A DNA stretch of 64,000 bases from Anaerobium acetethylicum (GCF_900096945.1 NZ_FMKA01000012.1:36371-100370), one strand, 5' to 3'. Positions 1-13,227 are shown, numbered from the stretch's first letter. A program made the numbers and translations. The notes: generated from the sequence alone by a model not told the origin.

Positions 1-1
1 C

Positions 2-655
2 TTCAGAACAGTGTTCTCCCAGTACAATACAGGCAGATATCTGTTCAACAGCGTTTTTGTATCGCTGATGGCTACGGCAGGACAGATTCTGATCTGTGCC
101 ATGTCCGGTTTTGTATTTGCCAGAATCGAATTCAGGCATAAGGAAAAGCTGTTTCTGCTGTACCTGGCAACCATGATGATACCGGTGCAGGCAACCGTTA
201 TTCCGCAGTATATTCTGATGAACAAAATGAATCTGATCAATACGTATATAGCTTTGTTTCTCCCGGGAATGTTCAATGCGTTTGGAACATTCCTGATGAG
301 GCAGTATTTTAAAAGCATTCCAGCGGCGCTTGAAGAGGCCGCATGTATAGATGGAGCAGGATTTATCAGGATCTTCTTTCAAATCATGCTTCCGCTTTCC
401 AAACCGGGACTTGCAGTGCTGGCAGTAACCGGATTCATGGGAGCATGGAATGATTTCCTGTGGCCTTTATTGGTCGCTTCAGACGATCTGCATACAACGT
501 TACCACTGTTCCTATCGCAGCTGCAGGGCAGATGGTATGTTGACTGGAGTGTATTAATGTCAGCGACATTAATAAGTGTCTTACCAATTTTACTTGTGTA
601 TATTTTTGCACAGAAATATTTTATTGAGGGAATCCAGAACACCGGAATCAAGTAG
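2..655 (+). CDS. Sugar ABC transporter permease, MalG type (5' end cut by window)
   Basis: Inner-membrane permease of a carbohydrate ABC importer (CUT1 / MalG family). The reading frame is open from base 2, so the start and first membrane helix lie outside the window; GTG at 11 is internal. Visible are several hydrophobic segments and the cytoplasmic EAA loop (EEAACIDGAGFIRIF followed by LPLSKPG), which docks on the ATPase. The C-terminus KYFIEGIQNTGIK is typical of the family. A binding lipoprotein begins 13 bp downstream. No ATPase gene is present, as is usual in Firmicutes sugar operons that share an MsmX-type ATPase. Family certain; substrate inferred from downstream alpha-glucosidases. 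Confidence 0.94.
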   Translation, partial: FRTVFSQYNTGRYLFNSVFVSLMATAGQILICAMSGFVFARIEFRHKEKLFLLYLATMMIPVQATVIPQYILMNKMNLINTYIALFLPGMFNAFGTFLMRQYFKSIPAALEEAACIDGAGFIRIFFQIMLPLSKPGLAVLAVTGFMGAWNDFLWPLLVASDDLHTTLPLFLSQLQGRWYVDWSVLMSATLISVLPILLVYIFAQKYFIEGIQNTGIK

Positions 656-667
656 GAGGAGAAAAGG

Positions 668-1942
668 ATGAGAAAGATGAACAAAAGAATGATGGCGGTA
701 ACATTGGCATGCGCAATGCTCATAGGAGCAGTGGGACTCACAGGGTGTGGAAAGTCAGCGGATGAAGGCAGCAAGGCAGGGGAAGAAGTTACAATCAAGT
801 ATACGACCTATTCGGCAGGACCAGACCATATCCAGGATCTGGAGAGTATGATTGCGGAATTTGAAAAGCAGAACGAAGGAATCAAGGTTGATTATGAAGT
901 GATCGGCTATAGCGACTATTTTACAAAACTGCAGACACAGGCAGCATCAAAGACCCTGCCGGACGTGTTTGAAATCAATTACGAGAATTTTATCAACTAT
1001 GCCCAGAACGGGGTGCTGCTTGATATGAGCACGCTGGCTGGTGATGATGAGGATTTCAAGCCTGAAATGCTCTCAGGAAATTCTATTGAATATTTCAAGT
1101 ATGATGAGAAGCTATACGGTCTGACGGAAAAATTCTCTGACGTGGTCATGTACTACAATAAGGATTTATTTGACCAGGCAGGAGTGGAATATCCACAGGC
1201 GGACTGGACATGGAAAGAGGAACTGGAGGCAGCACAGGCATTGACAAAGGACGGCGTATACGGCTCCTATTCACCGGTTCAGTATTATGAACTTTACAAA
1301 ACAGTGGCACAGAACGGCGGCGCTTTATTTGATGAAAAAGGCAATCCGACTATAGATTCAAAAGAAAATACAGAGGCAGTACAGTGGATGATGGACAAGA
1401 TGTACCTTTACAACATACAGCCTACGCCGGAACAGATGAGTGGAAAATCACCTGAGGACATGTTCAAGAACAGTGAAATCGCCATGATCAGAACAGGAAG
1501 CTGGATGCTGTCGACTTTTGCAGATGCAGGGTTCAACTGGGATATCGCGCTGGAACCGGGAAACACAAAGAAAGTCCATCACGTTTTTGTTGACGGAATG
1601 GCAGCCAGCAAAACCACGAAAAATCCTGAAGCGGCCTGGAAATTCATCAAATTCATGTCTGTGGATCCAGCAGCTACGAAAATAAGGCTTGAGAGCAACT
1701 GGGATCTTCCTGTAGCCAATGATGCGACTGTAAAAGAAAAATTCATCGCCCAGGGCAAACCGGAAAGCAGAGAAGTGATTTTTGAAGCACTTGATACAGG
1801 AATCATGCCACCTGTTGTAAAAAACAATTCACAGGTACAGGATGCAGTCAATGAAGAACTCAACAAAGCACTAATCGGCCAGGCAACGGTCGAAGAAGCA
1901 TTGAGCGCAGCACAGGAAAAAGTAGCTAAGATCATAAAATAA
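668..1942 (+). CDS. Extracellular sugar-binding lipoprotein of ABC importer
   Basis: Solute-binding protein family 1. The N-terminus is a lipoprotein signal with lipobox LTGC, lipidated Cys at residue 27, followed by the family body with the typical YYNKDLFDQAGVEYP segment. It captures oligosaccharide outside the membrane and passes it to the permease encoded just upstream. A strong GGAGG site sits 8 bp before ATG. Total 424 residues, normal for the family. A short hairpin follows the gene, as after the other two binding-protein genes in this window. The substrate is probably an alpha-glucoside or isomalto-oligosaccharide, judged from the GH31 and GH13 genes that follow. Confidence 0.95.
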   Translation: MRKMNKRMMAVTLACAMLIGAVGLTGCGKSADEGSKAGEEVTIKYTTYSAGPDHIQDLESMIAEFEKQNEGIKVDYEVIGYSDYFTKLQTQAASKTLPDVFEINYENFINYAQNGVLLDMSTLAGDDEDFKPEMLSGNSIEYFKYDEKLYGLTEKFSDVVMYYNKDLFDQAGVEYPQADWTWKEELEAAQALTKDGVYGSYSPVQYYELYKTVAQNGGALFDEKGNPTIDSKENTEAVQWMMDKMYLYNIQPTPEQMSGKSPEDMFKNSEIAMIRTGSWMLSTFADAGFNWDIALEPGNTKKVHHVFVDGMAASKTTKNPEAAWKFIKFMSVDPAATKIRLESNWDLPVANDATVKEKFIAQGKPESREVIFEALDTGIMPPVVKNNSQVQDAVNEELNKALIGQATVEEALSAAQEKVAKIIK

Positions 1943-1950
1943 ATAGAAGA

Positions 1951-1965
1951 CTCCTACGATAGGAG
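1951..1965 (+). promoter_or_regulatory. Short hairpin covering a Shine-Dalgarno between binding protein and hydrolase genes
   Basis: CTCCTA-CGA-TAGGAG forms a 6-bp stem whose 3' arm contains the AGGAG preceding the ATG at 1969. It could lower downstream translation or protect the upstream mRNA 3' end. The short stem keeps confidence moderate. Confidence 0.45.
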
Positions 1966-1986
1966 AAGATGAAGGCAGGATTGGTT

Positions 1987-3846
1987 ATGAAGACGAAAAC
2001 ATATACAGGTGTCGGATTGATTGGAAATGAAAATGTGGCAGCCATTTATACGGTGAATAATGGGATTGCAGATATCAATGGCACAGGGATTTATCACTTG
2101 TTTTATAAAAAATATGACCATGATCTGATACAGTCGGCTGCCACCATGGTCAGAGTGGAGGATACGCTCTATTATGGGAACCGGAAATGGCAGGAACATA
2201 CCCATCCGAATCATCTGGTGCCTGTCCATACACATGTGGAAAAATCATTCCGTTATGTAGATGAATTCGAACTGATTGACCACTGTTTAAGGAAAACGGA
2301 CAGCGTCTATGCATATGGAAAAAACAGGATTACGTTTGAAACCCGGATATTCAATGAGGGTAATCATGCTAAAACAGTATCCTGTTTCGCCTATGTGGCA
2401 GTCCGCAACGACAGACAGATTGAAAGCAGCATTTCAGGCGCAAAAGATATCATGATTCATACTGGAAATGCATATTTTGCTTTAATCACAGAGGATTCCG
2501 ATGAATTCTATATGATCGAAGACTCACCGACAGATTTCTCCTATCAGACATTTTTAGATATCATGGAAAAGAAAGAACAGCGCAAGGCAGTCAGGACATC
2601 CCGCAGGCTGGGTGCAGCCCAGGGAAAGGAATTCGTGATCCCGCCCGGCGGGAGCATTACCTACCAGTGGTCCCTGGTTTTCGGGGATTCGGAAGCGGAG
2701 CTGGAACGGGAAATTTCCGGCTTCCATTTTGAAATCCAGAGGACGGAGGCGGAACAGTACTGGGATGAATGGATCAAAAAAGGCGAGAGCCGGGTAGAAC
2801 ATATGCAGGAAAAAGAAGACAAGTTCAGGGAGGCGGCGCATACGAATCTGACAGCAATTAAGGCTGTCTGCCTGAACGGATTCATTCCGGCTGATCTGAC
2901 GGGACACTACTACAGCAACAGGATGCCCTGCTATTATGCGAGGGATTCCATAATGGTGGCTAGGGCATTTCTGATGGCGGGGCATTATGAAGAATGCGAG
3001 GAGATCGTCCAATACCTGATAAAAAGAGAGCGGAAGGGAAACGGGGAGTTCTACCAGCGCTATGACGGACTTGGAGAACCCAACGAAGGAGCCAACAACA
3101 ACGTATTCCACCAGATTGACTCTGTCGGATATTTCGGGAGAATCGTCTGCGAGTTCTACAGGAAAACAGGCAGGCTGCTTGCGGAGGAAGGACTGCTGGC
3201 TGAACTGCTTGGCGTGATCGAGCAGGCTGAGGACCGTAAGGGCATGGCCGGCCCCGAGGGCGGAGTCAATGAAGGCGTTTTTGGAGGAGCCTTCATCACT
3301 TCTTCCAATATGTTCATCTACGGCGGGATACTTGCAATGGAGGAGCTGTTTGGAATGCTTGGGAACCAGGAATGTGCCGCAAGATGCCAGAAAGTATGCA
3401 GGCGGATCTATGAAGGAATCCAGACGACCTTCAATCAGAAGCTTGGAAGATATGATTACGGATATGTAGACTATTGTGATGCCGTAGTAAGAAAATATGA
3501 CACACCCCAGTATTTCGGACCTGTCTATGGGTATCCAAATGACGCGCATATGCAGGATACCCACAGGTACCTCCTGAAAAACGCTTCCTTTTTTGAAGAT
3601 GGAATCGGCTATTCGGAGCAGGAATACCACCACGGGCCATGGCTGTTCAATACGCTGGCCTGTGCGGAATACTGCAAAATGTATGGGGAACATGATGAAT
3701 ATTTAAAGAAAATGGATTGGGCAGAGAAGCATGCGAACGCCTACGGACTGCTTCCGGAAGCGGTAGATGCAAATGATGAAAATATCTGTTTTATTAATCC
3801 GCTGACCTGGGCCTGCGCGGAATTCGTGGCAAGCTATTATAGATAG
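1987..3846 (+). CDS. GH15-like (alpha/alpha)6 glycoside hydrolase
   Basis: Roughly 620-residue cytoplasmic protein. The first ~270 residues look like a beta-sandwich; the rest is helical and carries glucoamylase-like signatures: a YARDSIMVARAFLMAG segment, HQIDSVGYF, and near the C-terminus LLPEAVDA followed by NPLTWACAEFVASYY, which parallels the GH15 LPE and PLTWS-AEF signatures. The Glu of LLPE is the likely catalytic base. There is no signal peptide, so it would act on imported oligosaccharides. Two starts are possible: ATG 1969 (AGGAG 3 bp away but inside a hairpin) and ATG 1987 (AGGA with 6-bp spacing); I chose 1987. The next gene starts 12 bp downstream. Exact linkage specificity cannot be read. 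Confidence 0.78.
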   Translation: MKTKTYTGVGLIGNENVAAIYTVNNGIADINGTGIYHLFYKKYDHDLIQSAATMVRVEDTLYYGNRKWQEHTHPNHLVPVHTHVEKSFRYVDEFELIDHCLRKTDSVYAYGKNRITFETRIFNEGNHAKTVSCFAYVAVRNDRQIESSISGAKDIMIHTGNAYFALITEDSDEFYMIEDSPTDFSYQTFLDIMEKKEQRKAVRTSRRLGAAQGKEFVIPPGGSITYQWSLVFGDSEAELEREISGFHFEIQRTEAEQYWDEWIKKGESRVEHMQEKEDKFREAAHTNLTAIKAVCLNGFIPADLTGHYYSNRMPCYYARDSIMVARAFLMAGHYEECEEIVQYLIKRERKGNGEFYQRYDGLGEPNEGANNNVFHQIDSVGYFGRIVCEFYRKTGRLLAEEGLLAELLGVIEQAEDRKGMAGPEGGVNEGVFGGAFITSSNMFIYGGILAMEELFGMLGNQECAARCQKVCRRIYEGIQTTFNQKLGRYDYGYVDYCDAVVRKYDTPQYFGPVYGYPNDAHMQDTHRYLLKNASFFEDGIGYSEQEYHHGPWLFNTLACAEYCKMYGEHDEYLKKMDWAEKHANAYGLLPEAVDANDENICFINPLTWACAEFVASYYR

Positions 3847-3857
3847 GAGGATATATT

Positions 3858-6800
3858 TTGAAAAACCGCGAAATAACAATCAAATTATTGAAAGCAATCC
3901 ACCAGTGCCTTCGAAAGGATATGCCAGGAGTCAGGGAGATCTGCAGGGAATTATTGGAGCGAGGAGGTCTGGATTACCAGGACAACTGCTTCCTGCTGTT
4001 TGTGTTTGGCGAATACGTGAGAATTACGGAAGACCTCCGGTTTTTAGAAGAAATGCGCCAGAGGGCAGAGAAGCTGCAGGCGCAAGTCATGGAAGAATGG
4101 CAGAAACCCCACAGCAGCCTGTCCGGAGAGGAAGCGGATCATTATGCATCGAATGCAGGCATGGCCTATGGAGGGCTTTACAACAGCAACCTTTACATAA
4201 AGAATGAGCAGATCACCAGGATGATCAACGGAATGAAGAATTATGCCTATGCAACTTATACAGATGCAGGAAAACTGGTGAGCGTGAAGGGAAAAAAAGA
4301 AGTGAAAGCAGATCTGCTGTGGGTATGCGTTCCTTTCGGGCTTTTCAATCCGGAGGATCTGGTGCTTGTAGAAGCGGTGAAAGAAATGACAGGCCAGCTT
4401 TCCGCATATGAAAACGCGCTGCTGGGATGGTATTTTGCGGAGAAGGCTGACTACCCAAGGGCAAAAATGCATCTGGAAAAAGCAGGGGATGATGAAGCAG
4501 CGACCGCAGTAAAAGAGATTATTCGTGAAAAGCTCATGCAGGCGGGGGCAATCAAGGAATCTCCGGTCATACATGTTCCTTATGGGAACTTCAACCGATA
4601 CCAGCCCCGGAATTATGAAAGATGCCCATGGAATCCGAAAGACGGGGAAGAGGTAACCGTCTTTGCAGCTACATGGCCAATCCGTTATGACGAGCCAGTT
4701 TACGTTCTGGCAGAAACAGATGGCGGTCAGAGGAAAGAGATACAGGGAATCTACAGGGAAGAGACGGGAAATTACAGCTTTGCACTCGGAGCATTTCAGG
4801 GAGGAACGAGGATCAGCTACTCATTCCGGGCAGGGGATTTCCGATCCGAAACGTATGAGTTCCGTGTACTGAAAAAGGAAAGTATCAAGGATATTGAGAT
4901 TCTGGATATAAAAGAAGACAGGATTGCGCTTCTGCTGACATCCGTTTCAGGAAACGGCTATCTGGGAGAGCTTCGGAATGAAGGCGGCAGGATGGATTTT
5001 GGAATCAGGGATGCTGTTGAAAAAGCGGAAGTCAGCCATGTTTATCAGGAAAAAGACTGCAAGATCAAGGCTTTACCTGACGGAAACGGCGGGATGGCAA
5101 TCGAAAAGGACGGCTTCCGGATCAACATCGAAAACATCTATTTTTGGATAGAAGACCAGACCGTGTTTTCTACCGGAATCAAAATTGCTTCCGGTGAGGA
5201 GGAAGGCTTTTATGGATTCGGGGAAAGGTATAACCATATCAATCAACGGGGAAATCTGGTAGACGTATATGTCTACAACCAATACAAGGACCAGGGAATC
5301 AAGACGTACATTCCAATGCCTTATTTCCTCAGTTCGGACGGATATGGGATTCATCTTCCTACGAACTGCTATACCACCTTCGACCTGTGCAGGAGCTTTG
5401 AAAAATCCTATGTGATCGAGACGCAGATGCAGAACTTTGAAATGAACTGTTTTATCGGGACACCCAAGGAAGTAATCGGGCAGTTCACGGCGCTGACAGG
5501 AAAGCCGGAGATGATTCCGGAATGGGCATTCGGACCCTGGATGTCCAGCAACAACTGGGACAGCGAAGCAGAGGTCAGAAAGCAGGTAGAGCTTACCAAA
5601 CAGCATGATATTCCATCCACAGTGCTGGTCATAGAAGCATGGAGCGACGAGGCGACCTATTACATCTTTAATGATGCGGTATATAAGGAGAATGACGGAG
5701 GAAACGCCTTCGGATATGAAGATTTTCATTTCCCGGAATGGGGAAGATGGCCGGATCCGAAAGGAATGGTATCCTATCTCCATGAGAACGGGCTGAAATG
5801 CATCCTGTGGCAGATTCCGATTATCAAATATATCAATTCCCTCCACCATCTGCAGAAAGACAAGGATGAGGCCTATGCCACAGAGCACGGCTATTGTGTA
5901 AAGAAGAAGGATGGTACGCCTTACCGCATGCCGGAGGGATGGTTTACGAACAGCCTGCTGTTTGACTATACGAGCGAAGAGGCTTCAAAATGGTGGTTCG
6001 ACAAAAGGGATTACCTGGTCAGCGATATCAAAGTGGACGGATTCAAGACGGATGGCGGAGAATTCGTTTTCGGGGATGAGCTGCAATTTTCAGATGGAAC
6101 CACGGGAAAAGAGATGCGCAATGAATACCCGAATCTCTATATCAGCAAATATTACGAATATATCAGGGAAGCAAGGAAAGGGATGGTTTTCAGCAGGGCA
6201 GGTTTTACGGGAGCTGCGAAGAGTCCGGCACACTGGGCGGGAGATGAAAAGTCCACATTTTCGGCATTTAAGAGAAATTTATGCGCAGGAATCAATGCCG
6301 GCATATCAGGCGTGCCTTTCTGGGGATGGGATCTGGCCGGATTCAGCGGAGAGATACCAGGCGCAGAACTGTTCGTACGATCCACCGCAATGGCAGCATT
6401 CTGCCCGATCATGCAGTATCATGCGGAAAGCAAGGCCGAATTCAACCAGGACAGAACGCCATGGAATATAGCGGAGCGGAGAAATGCACCATGGGTAATC
6501 GAGGATTACCGCTACTTTGCGAAGCTGAGAATGGCCATGATTCCGTACATTATGGAGCAGGCTGAAATTTCCGCAGAAACCGGAATTCCGCTTATGCGGG
6601 CGATGATTATCGAATTTCCGGAAGACAGGAAGTGCCGTGACATATTTGACCAGTATCTGTTTGGCAGCGATCTGCTGGTGGCTCCGGTCGTGGAAGAAGG
6701 AAAGATGGAAAGAACTGTGTATGTTCCTGAAGGAATGTGGATAAATATCTTCAACAACAAGGAATATGTGGGTAACAGGGAATATACCATGGAGTCAGAC

Positions 6801-6893
6801 GTTCATGAAATTATAGTGCTGCAGAGAGCCGATTCGAAGTGGCATTTTGAAACTGACAAAGAAAAAATGAAGGTTTATAAAAGGGAGAAGTAG
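3858..6893 (+). CDS. GH31 alpha-glucosidase/alpha-xylosidase-like enzyme with helical N-terminal extension
   Basis: Starts at TTG 3858 behind AGGAGG with 7-bp spacing. Residues ~1-230 are helical and unlike GH31; a segment DLLWVCVPFGLFNPED with a following helical pair resembles part of a GH15-type barrel. Residues ~235-340 look like a beta-sandwich. The GH31 core starts near residue 450 (FYGFGERYNH), with nucleophile D732 in FKTDGGE and acid/base D796 in HWAGDEKST. The KTD-GE form resembles YicI-type alpha-xylosidases more than the WxDMNE form of alpha-glucosidases, so alpha-xyloside substrates are possible. No signal peptide, hence cytoplasmic. It is co-operonic with the GH15-like gene and with a GH13 gene that starts one base after its stop. 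Confidence 0.88.
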   Translation: MKNREITIKLLKAIHQCLRKDMPGVREICRELLERGGLDYQDNCFLLFVFGEYVRITEDLRFLEEMRQRAEKLQAQVMEEWQKPHSSLSGEEADHYASNAGMAYGGLYNSNLYIKNEQITRMINGMKNYAYATYTDAGKLVSVKGKKEVKADLLWVCVPFGLFNPEDLVLVEAVKEMTGQLSAYENALLGWYFAEKADYPRAKMHLEKAGDDEAATAVKEIIREKLMQAGAIKESPVIHVPYGNFNRYQPRNYERCPWNPKDGEEVTVFAATWPIRYDEPVYVLAETDGGQRKEIQGIYREETGNYSFALGAFQGGTRISYSFRAGDFRSETYEFRVLKKESIKDIEILDIKEDRIALLLTSVSGNGYLGELRNEGGRMDFGIRDAVEKAEVSHVYQEKDCKIKALPDGNGGMAIEKDGFRINIENIYFWIEDQTVFSTGIKIASGEEEGFYGFGERYNHINQRGNLVDVYVYNQYKDQGIKTYIPMPYFLSSDGYGIHLPTNCYTTFDLCRSFEKSYVIETQMQNFEMNCFIGTPKEVIGQFTALTGKPEMIPEWAFGPWMSSNNWDSEAEVRKQVELTKQHDIPSTVLVIEAWSDEATYYIFNDAVYKENDGGNAFGYEDFHFPEWGRWPDPKGMVSYLHENGLKCILWQIPIIKYINSLHHLQKDKDEAYATEHGYCVKKKDGTPYRMPEGWFTNSLLFDYTSEEASKWWFDKRDYLVSDIKVDGFKTDGGEFVFGDELQFSDGTTGKEMRNEYPNLYISKYYEYIREARKGMVFSRAGFTGAAKSPAHWAGDEKSTFSAFKRNLCAGINAGISGVPFWGWDLAGFSGEIPGAELFVRSTAMAAFCPIMQYHAESKAEFNQDRTPWNIAERRNAPWVIEDYRYFAKLRMAMIPYIMEQAEISAETGIPLMRAMIIEFPEDRKCRDIFDQYLFGSDLLVAPVVEEGKMERTVYVPEGMWINIFNNKEYVGNREYTMESDVHEIIVLQRADSKWHFETDKEKMKVYKREK

Positions 6894-6894
6894 T

Positions 6895-8505
6895 ATGGAG
6901 TGGTGGAAAAAATCTATCGTATATCAGATTTATCCGATGAGCTTCAAGGATAGCGATGGAGACGGAACAGGAGACATCGGAGGAATCATCGAAAAAGTGG
7001 ACTATCTGAAGGAGCTGGGGGTAGATGTCATCTGGCTGACGCCGGTCTACGAATCGCCCATGGACGACAACGGCTATGATATCAGCAACTATTACAGGAT
7101 CAATCCCCTGTTCGGGACCATGGAACAGCTGGAAGAGCTGCTGGAGAAGCTGCACGACAGACGAATGAAGCTGATTATGGATCTGGTCGTGAATCATACC
7201 AGCGATGAGCATGAATGGTTCAAAGCGGCAAGGGCGGATAAAAACAGCAAGTACCACGATTATTATATCTGGAAGGATAGTCCGGTTACGGACCAGCAGT
7301 CATTCTTCAGCGGCTCGGTCTGGGAATACAATGAGGAAACAAACGAATACTACTACCATCTGTTCAGTAAAAGGCAGCCGGATCTGAACTGGAGCAACAG
7401 AGAGGTCAGGGAAGAAGTCTATAAACTGATCAACTGGTGGCTGGACAAAGGAATCGACGGATTCCGCATGGATGTCATAGACCTGATCGGGAAAATTCCT
7501 GAAGAGTCCGTCATGGTCAGCGAAAAGAGCCACACCTATCTTCAGGAAATGTACAGGAACTGCTTCGCAGGCAGGGACGTATTCACAGTCGGAGAGACTC
7601 CATTTTCAACGCCCGAAACGGCACCGCTGTATTCCGCTAAAGAACGGAGAGAACTTTCAATGGTGTTCGGATTTGAGCATCTGGGACTCGACGAGATAAG
7701 GGGAAACGGCAAATGGGATCTGAAAAAAATGGAAGTGAACGAACTGAAGAGGGTGTTCGAAACCTGGCAGAAGGCACTCCATGAAAAAGGCTGGAACAGC
7801 CTGTTCTGGTCAAATCATGACCAGCCGCGAATCGTATCCAGGATCGGAAACGATACTGTCTACAGAAAAGAAAGTGCCAAAATGCTGGCAATGATACTTC
7901 ACGGCATGCAGGGAACCCCCTACATCTACCAGGGCGAAGAAATCGGGATGACGAATGTCAGATTCCCGCTGGAAGACTACAGGGACATCGAAACCATCAA
8001 TATGGTGAAGGAAAAGCAGGAAGCAGGATGGTCCATGGAAAAAATCATGGAAGGAATCTACGCGAAGGCCCGCGACAATGCAAGAACACCAATTCAGTGG
8101 GATGACAGCGAACATGCTGGATTCACGGACGGAACCCCATGGCTGAAGGTCAATCCAAACTACAAAGAGATCAACGTAAAAAGAACTCTTCAGGAAACAG
8201 ATTCGATATTCGCATTTTATCAGAAACTGATTCAGATCCGAAAAGAGTACGATGTCATTACGACTGGAGATTTTGAACTGCTATGTGGGGAAGACGAACG
8301 GATTTTTGCATATGTACGGAGATCGGGAAATGAAAAGCTGTACGTAATCGCCAATTTTACTGATAAGATGGTGGATTGCGGAAATTGCAGCAGCCTTTCG
8401 TTTATGGAAGGTGAATGTCTGCTTGGGAACTATGAACCAGAGAAGGGGAAAGACAATCTGCTGTTACGGCCGTATGAATGCAGGATGTACGCTGTGGGAT
8501 TCTAA
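6895..8505 (+). CDS. malL: GH13 oligo-1,6-glucosidase
   Basis: Alpha-amylase superfamily enzyme hydrolysing terminal alpha-glucosidic bonds of imported oligosaccharides in the cytoplasm. All GH13 regions are visible: region I DLVVNHTSDEHEWF, nucleophile D193 in GFRMDVID, acid/base E234 in VGET, and transition-state stabiliser D309 in SNHDQPR, plus QPDLNW. A Val after the nucleophile is the GH13_31 signature of alpha-1,6 (isomaltose-type) activity, where maltases carry Ala or Thr. Length 536 is normal. Its ATG directly follows the TAG of the GH31 gene, suggesting translational coupling. It is the last gene of the operon; a palindromic repeat lies downstream. Confidence 0.94.
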   Translation: MEWWKKSIVYQIYPMSFKDSDGDGTGDIGGIIEKVDYLKELGVDVIWLTPVYESPMDDNGYDISNYYRINPLFGTMEQLEELLEKLHDRRMKLIMDLVVNHTSDEHEWFKAARADKNSKYHDYYIWKDSPVTDQQSFFSGSVWEYNEETNEYYYHLFSKRQPDLNWSNREVREEVYKLINWWLDKGIDGFRMDVIDLIGKIPEESVMVSEKSHTYLQEMYRNCFAGRDVFTVGETPFSTPETAPLYSAKERRELSMVFGFEHLGLDEIRGNGKWDLKKMEVNELKRVFETWQKALHEKGWNSLFWSNHDQPRIVSRIGNDTVYRKESAKMLAMILHGMQGTPYIYQGEEIGMTNVRFPLEDYRDIETINMVKEKQEAGWSMEKIMEGIYAKARDNARTPIQWDDSEHAGFTDGTPWLKVNPNYKEINVKRTLQETDSIFAFYQKLIQIRKEYDVITTGDFELLCGEDERIFAYVRRSGNEKLYVIANFTDKMVDCGNCSSLSFMEGECLLGNYEPEKGKDNLLLRPYECRMYAVGF

Positions 8506-8541
8506 AAACGAAAAAGCGGTAAAAAATCGGTACCTAAAATC

Positions 8542-8583
8542 GGTACCTGACACCATAAACTTTTGTTTATGGTGTCAGGTACC
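8542..8583 (+). repeat. 42-bp palindromic GGTACC repeat, symmetric variant
   Basis: Arms GGTACCTGACACCATAAAC and GTTTATGGTGTCAGGTACC meet at a tiny loop, giving a nearly perfect hairpin. It lies between the converging GH13 and lacZ genes and could terminate transcription from both sides. A separate 3' half-unit lies at 8597-8611. Confidence 0.93.
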
Positions 8584-8596
8584 ATTTTTGCATTTA

Positions 8597-8611
8597 ATGG
8601 TGTCAGGTACC
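8597..8611 (+). repeat. 3' half-unit of the GGTACC repeat
   Basis: A TTTAATGGTGTCAGGTACC arm lacks its 5' partner and sits just after the full unit. It shares the orientation of the other asymmetric copies. Confidence 0.8.
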
Positions 8612-8628
8612 GTTTTATAAGTACCGTT

Positions 8629-12113
<3,485 letters not shown>

Positions 12114-13013
12114 ATGTATACAAATACGGGTTTTCTGGATAAAGAGGAAGCAGACCTGACAGACCGGGCGCATCCCCTGCGTATCAACAGCTGCGGCAAT
12201 TATAAAATGATTTCCAGAAGCGTCATGTCGACCTTCAGGCCGGAGGGACGGGAGGATTATCAGCTGCTCTATATCGCCGCCGGGAAAGCATGGTTCATGT
12301 TCGGAGAGGAAGAGAAAGAGGTGCAGGCCGGAAATATGGTGCTGTACAGGCCAAATGAACCCCAGTCCTACTGCTATTATCAGAAGGATAAGCTGGAAGT
12401 GTACTGGATCCATTTTACCGGTTACGATGTGGAAACCTGTCTGGAGAAATGTGGATTGGGAAGCGGATTCATCTTCCCGATGGGGATATCTTCGGAATAT
12501 CAGGAACTGTTCCTGAAGATCATCAGAGAATTGCAGATTAAGAGGGCCTCCTTTGGGGAGCTTTGTTGCCTGTATTTCCAGCAGCTCCTGACCCTGATGC
12601 ACCGCCGGATCCAGGAGGGGCACGGGGAGGACAGCCGGATGCCGAAGGAAATCGAGGGCGCAGTCATTTACTTCCACGAGAATTTCCCCAGGGACATTAA
12701 AATCGAGGAGTACGCAAAAAGCCAGCATATGAGCACCTGCTGGTTTATCCGGAGCTTCAAGCGCTATATGGGGATGCCGCCCCTGCAGTACATCACGTCC
12801 CTCCGCATAAACCGGGCAAAGGAGCTGCTGCGGGATACGGATTACTCGGTTACGGAAATCGGCAGCCTTGTGGGCTATGAAAATCCCCTGTATTTCAGCA
12901 GGATATTCCGGGGAACCGCAGGCATGTCGCTGCGGGAATGGCGGTGCCCCGCGGAGGTACCTCCTGCGGTGGTACCTCCCGCGGTGGTACCTGACACCAT
13001 AAATAAAATTTAA
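12114..13013 (+). CDS. AraC-family transcriptional regulator
   Basis: Sugar-responsive activator of about 299 residues. The N-terminal cupin-like domain (LLYIAAGKAWFMF ... GNMVLYRPNEPQSY) should bind the inducer; the C-terminal ~100 residues hold the double helix-turn-helix (IKIEEYAKSQHMS ... VTEIGSLVGYENPLYFSRIF). It is divergent from lacZ and so probably controls it. The natural C-terminus is obscured: after LREWR the last ~20 residues are encoded by GGTACC-rich DNA and end VPDTINKI inside a palindromic repeat. That tail is repeat-derived and probably not part of the folded domain. Confidence 0.93.
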   Translation: MYTNTGFLDKEEADLTDRAHPLRINSCGNYKMISRSVMSTFRPEGREDYQLLYIAAGKAWFMFGEEEKEVQAGNMVLYRPNEPQSYCYYQKDKLEVYWIHFTGYDVETCLEKCGLGSGFIFPMGISSEYQELFLKIIRELQIKRASFGELCCLYFQQLLTLMHRRIQEGHGEDSRMPKEIEGAVIYFHENFPRDIKIEEYAKSQHMSTCWFIRSFKRYMGMPPLQYITSLRINRAKELLRDTDYSVTEIGSLVGYENPLYFSRIFRGTAGMSLREWRCPAEVPPAVVPPAVVPDTINKI

Positions 13014-13056
13014 TGGTGTCAGGTACTATAAACTGCAGTTTATGGTGTCAGGTACC
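12986..13056 (+). repeat. GGTACC palindromic repeat plus extra arm, encoding the end of the AraC gene
   Basis: A full unit at 12986-13027 (last base of the GGTACC changed) is followed by another 3' arm to 13056. The AraC stop codon is the TAA within the ATTTAATGG core. Confidence 0.9.
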
Positions 13057-13090
13057 AAAATATGAGGTACCAAAATATGGATTCCAAAAT

Positions 13091-13138
13091 AAAAATGTCA
13101 GGGTATACGAAAGTCAACTCGTACACCCTGACATTTTT
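13091..13138. terminator. Bidirectional intrinsic terminator
   Basis: Stem AAAAATGTCAGGGT / ACCCTGACATTTTT with a 20-nt loop and A/T tracts on both sides. It lies between the converging AraC gene and the small secreted-protein gene. Confidence 0.88.
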
Positions 13139-13227
13139 TATCATCTGTTATCAGTGATTAGCTGATAGATTCCTAATCGTGGCAGGAGAAATCCCATTTT
13201 TTCGTACCGGACATTTATTGTGGATAC

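Noticed and set aside
2554..3693. A 379-codon minus-strand frame opposite the GH15-like gene
   Set aside because: Shadow frame; low-complexity hydrophobic composition and no ribosome binding site.
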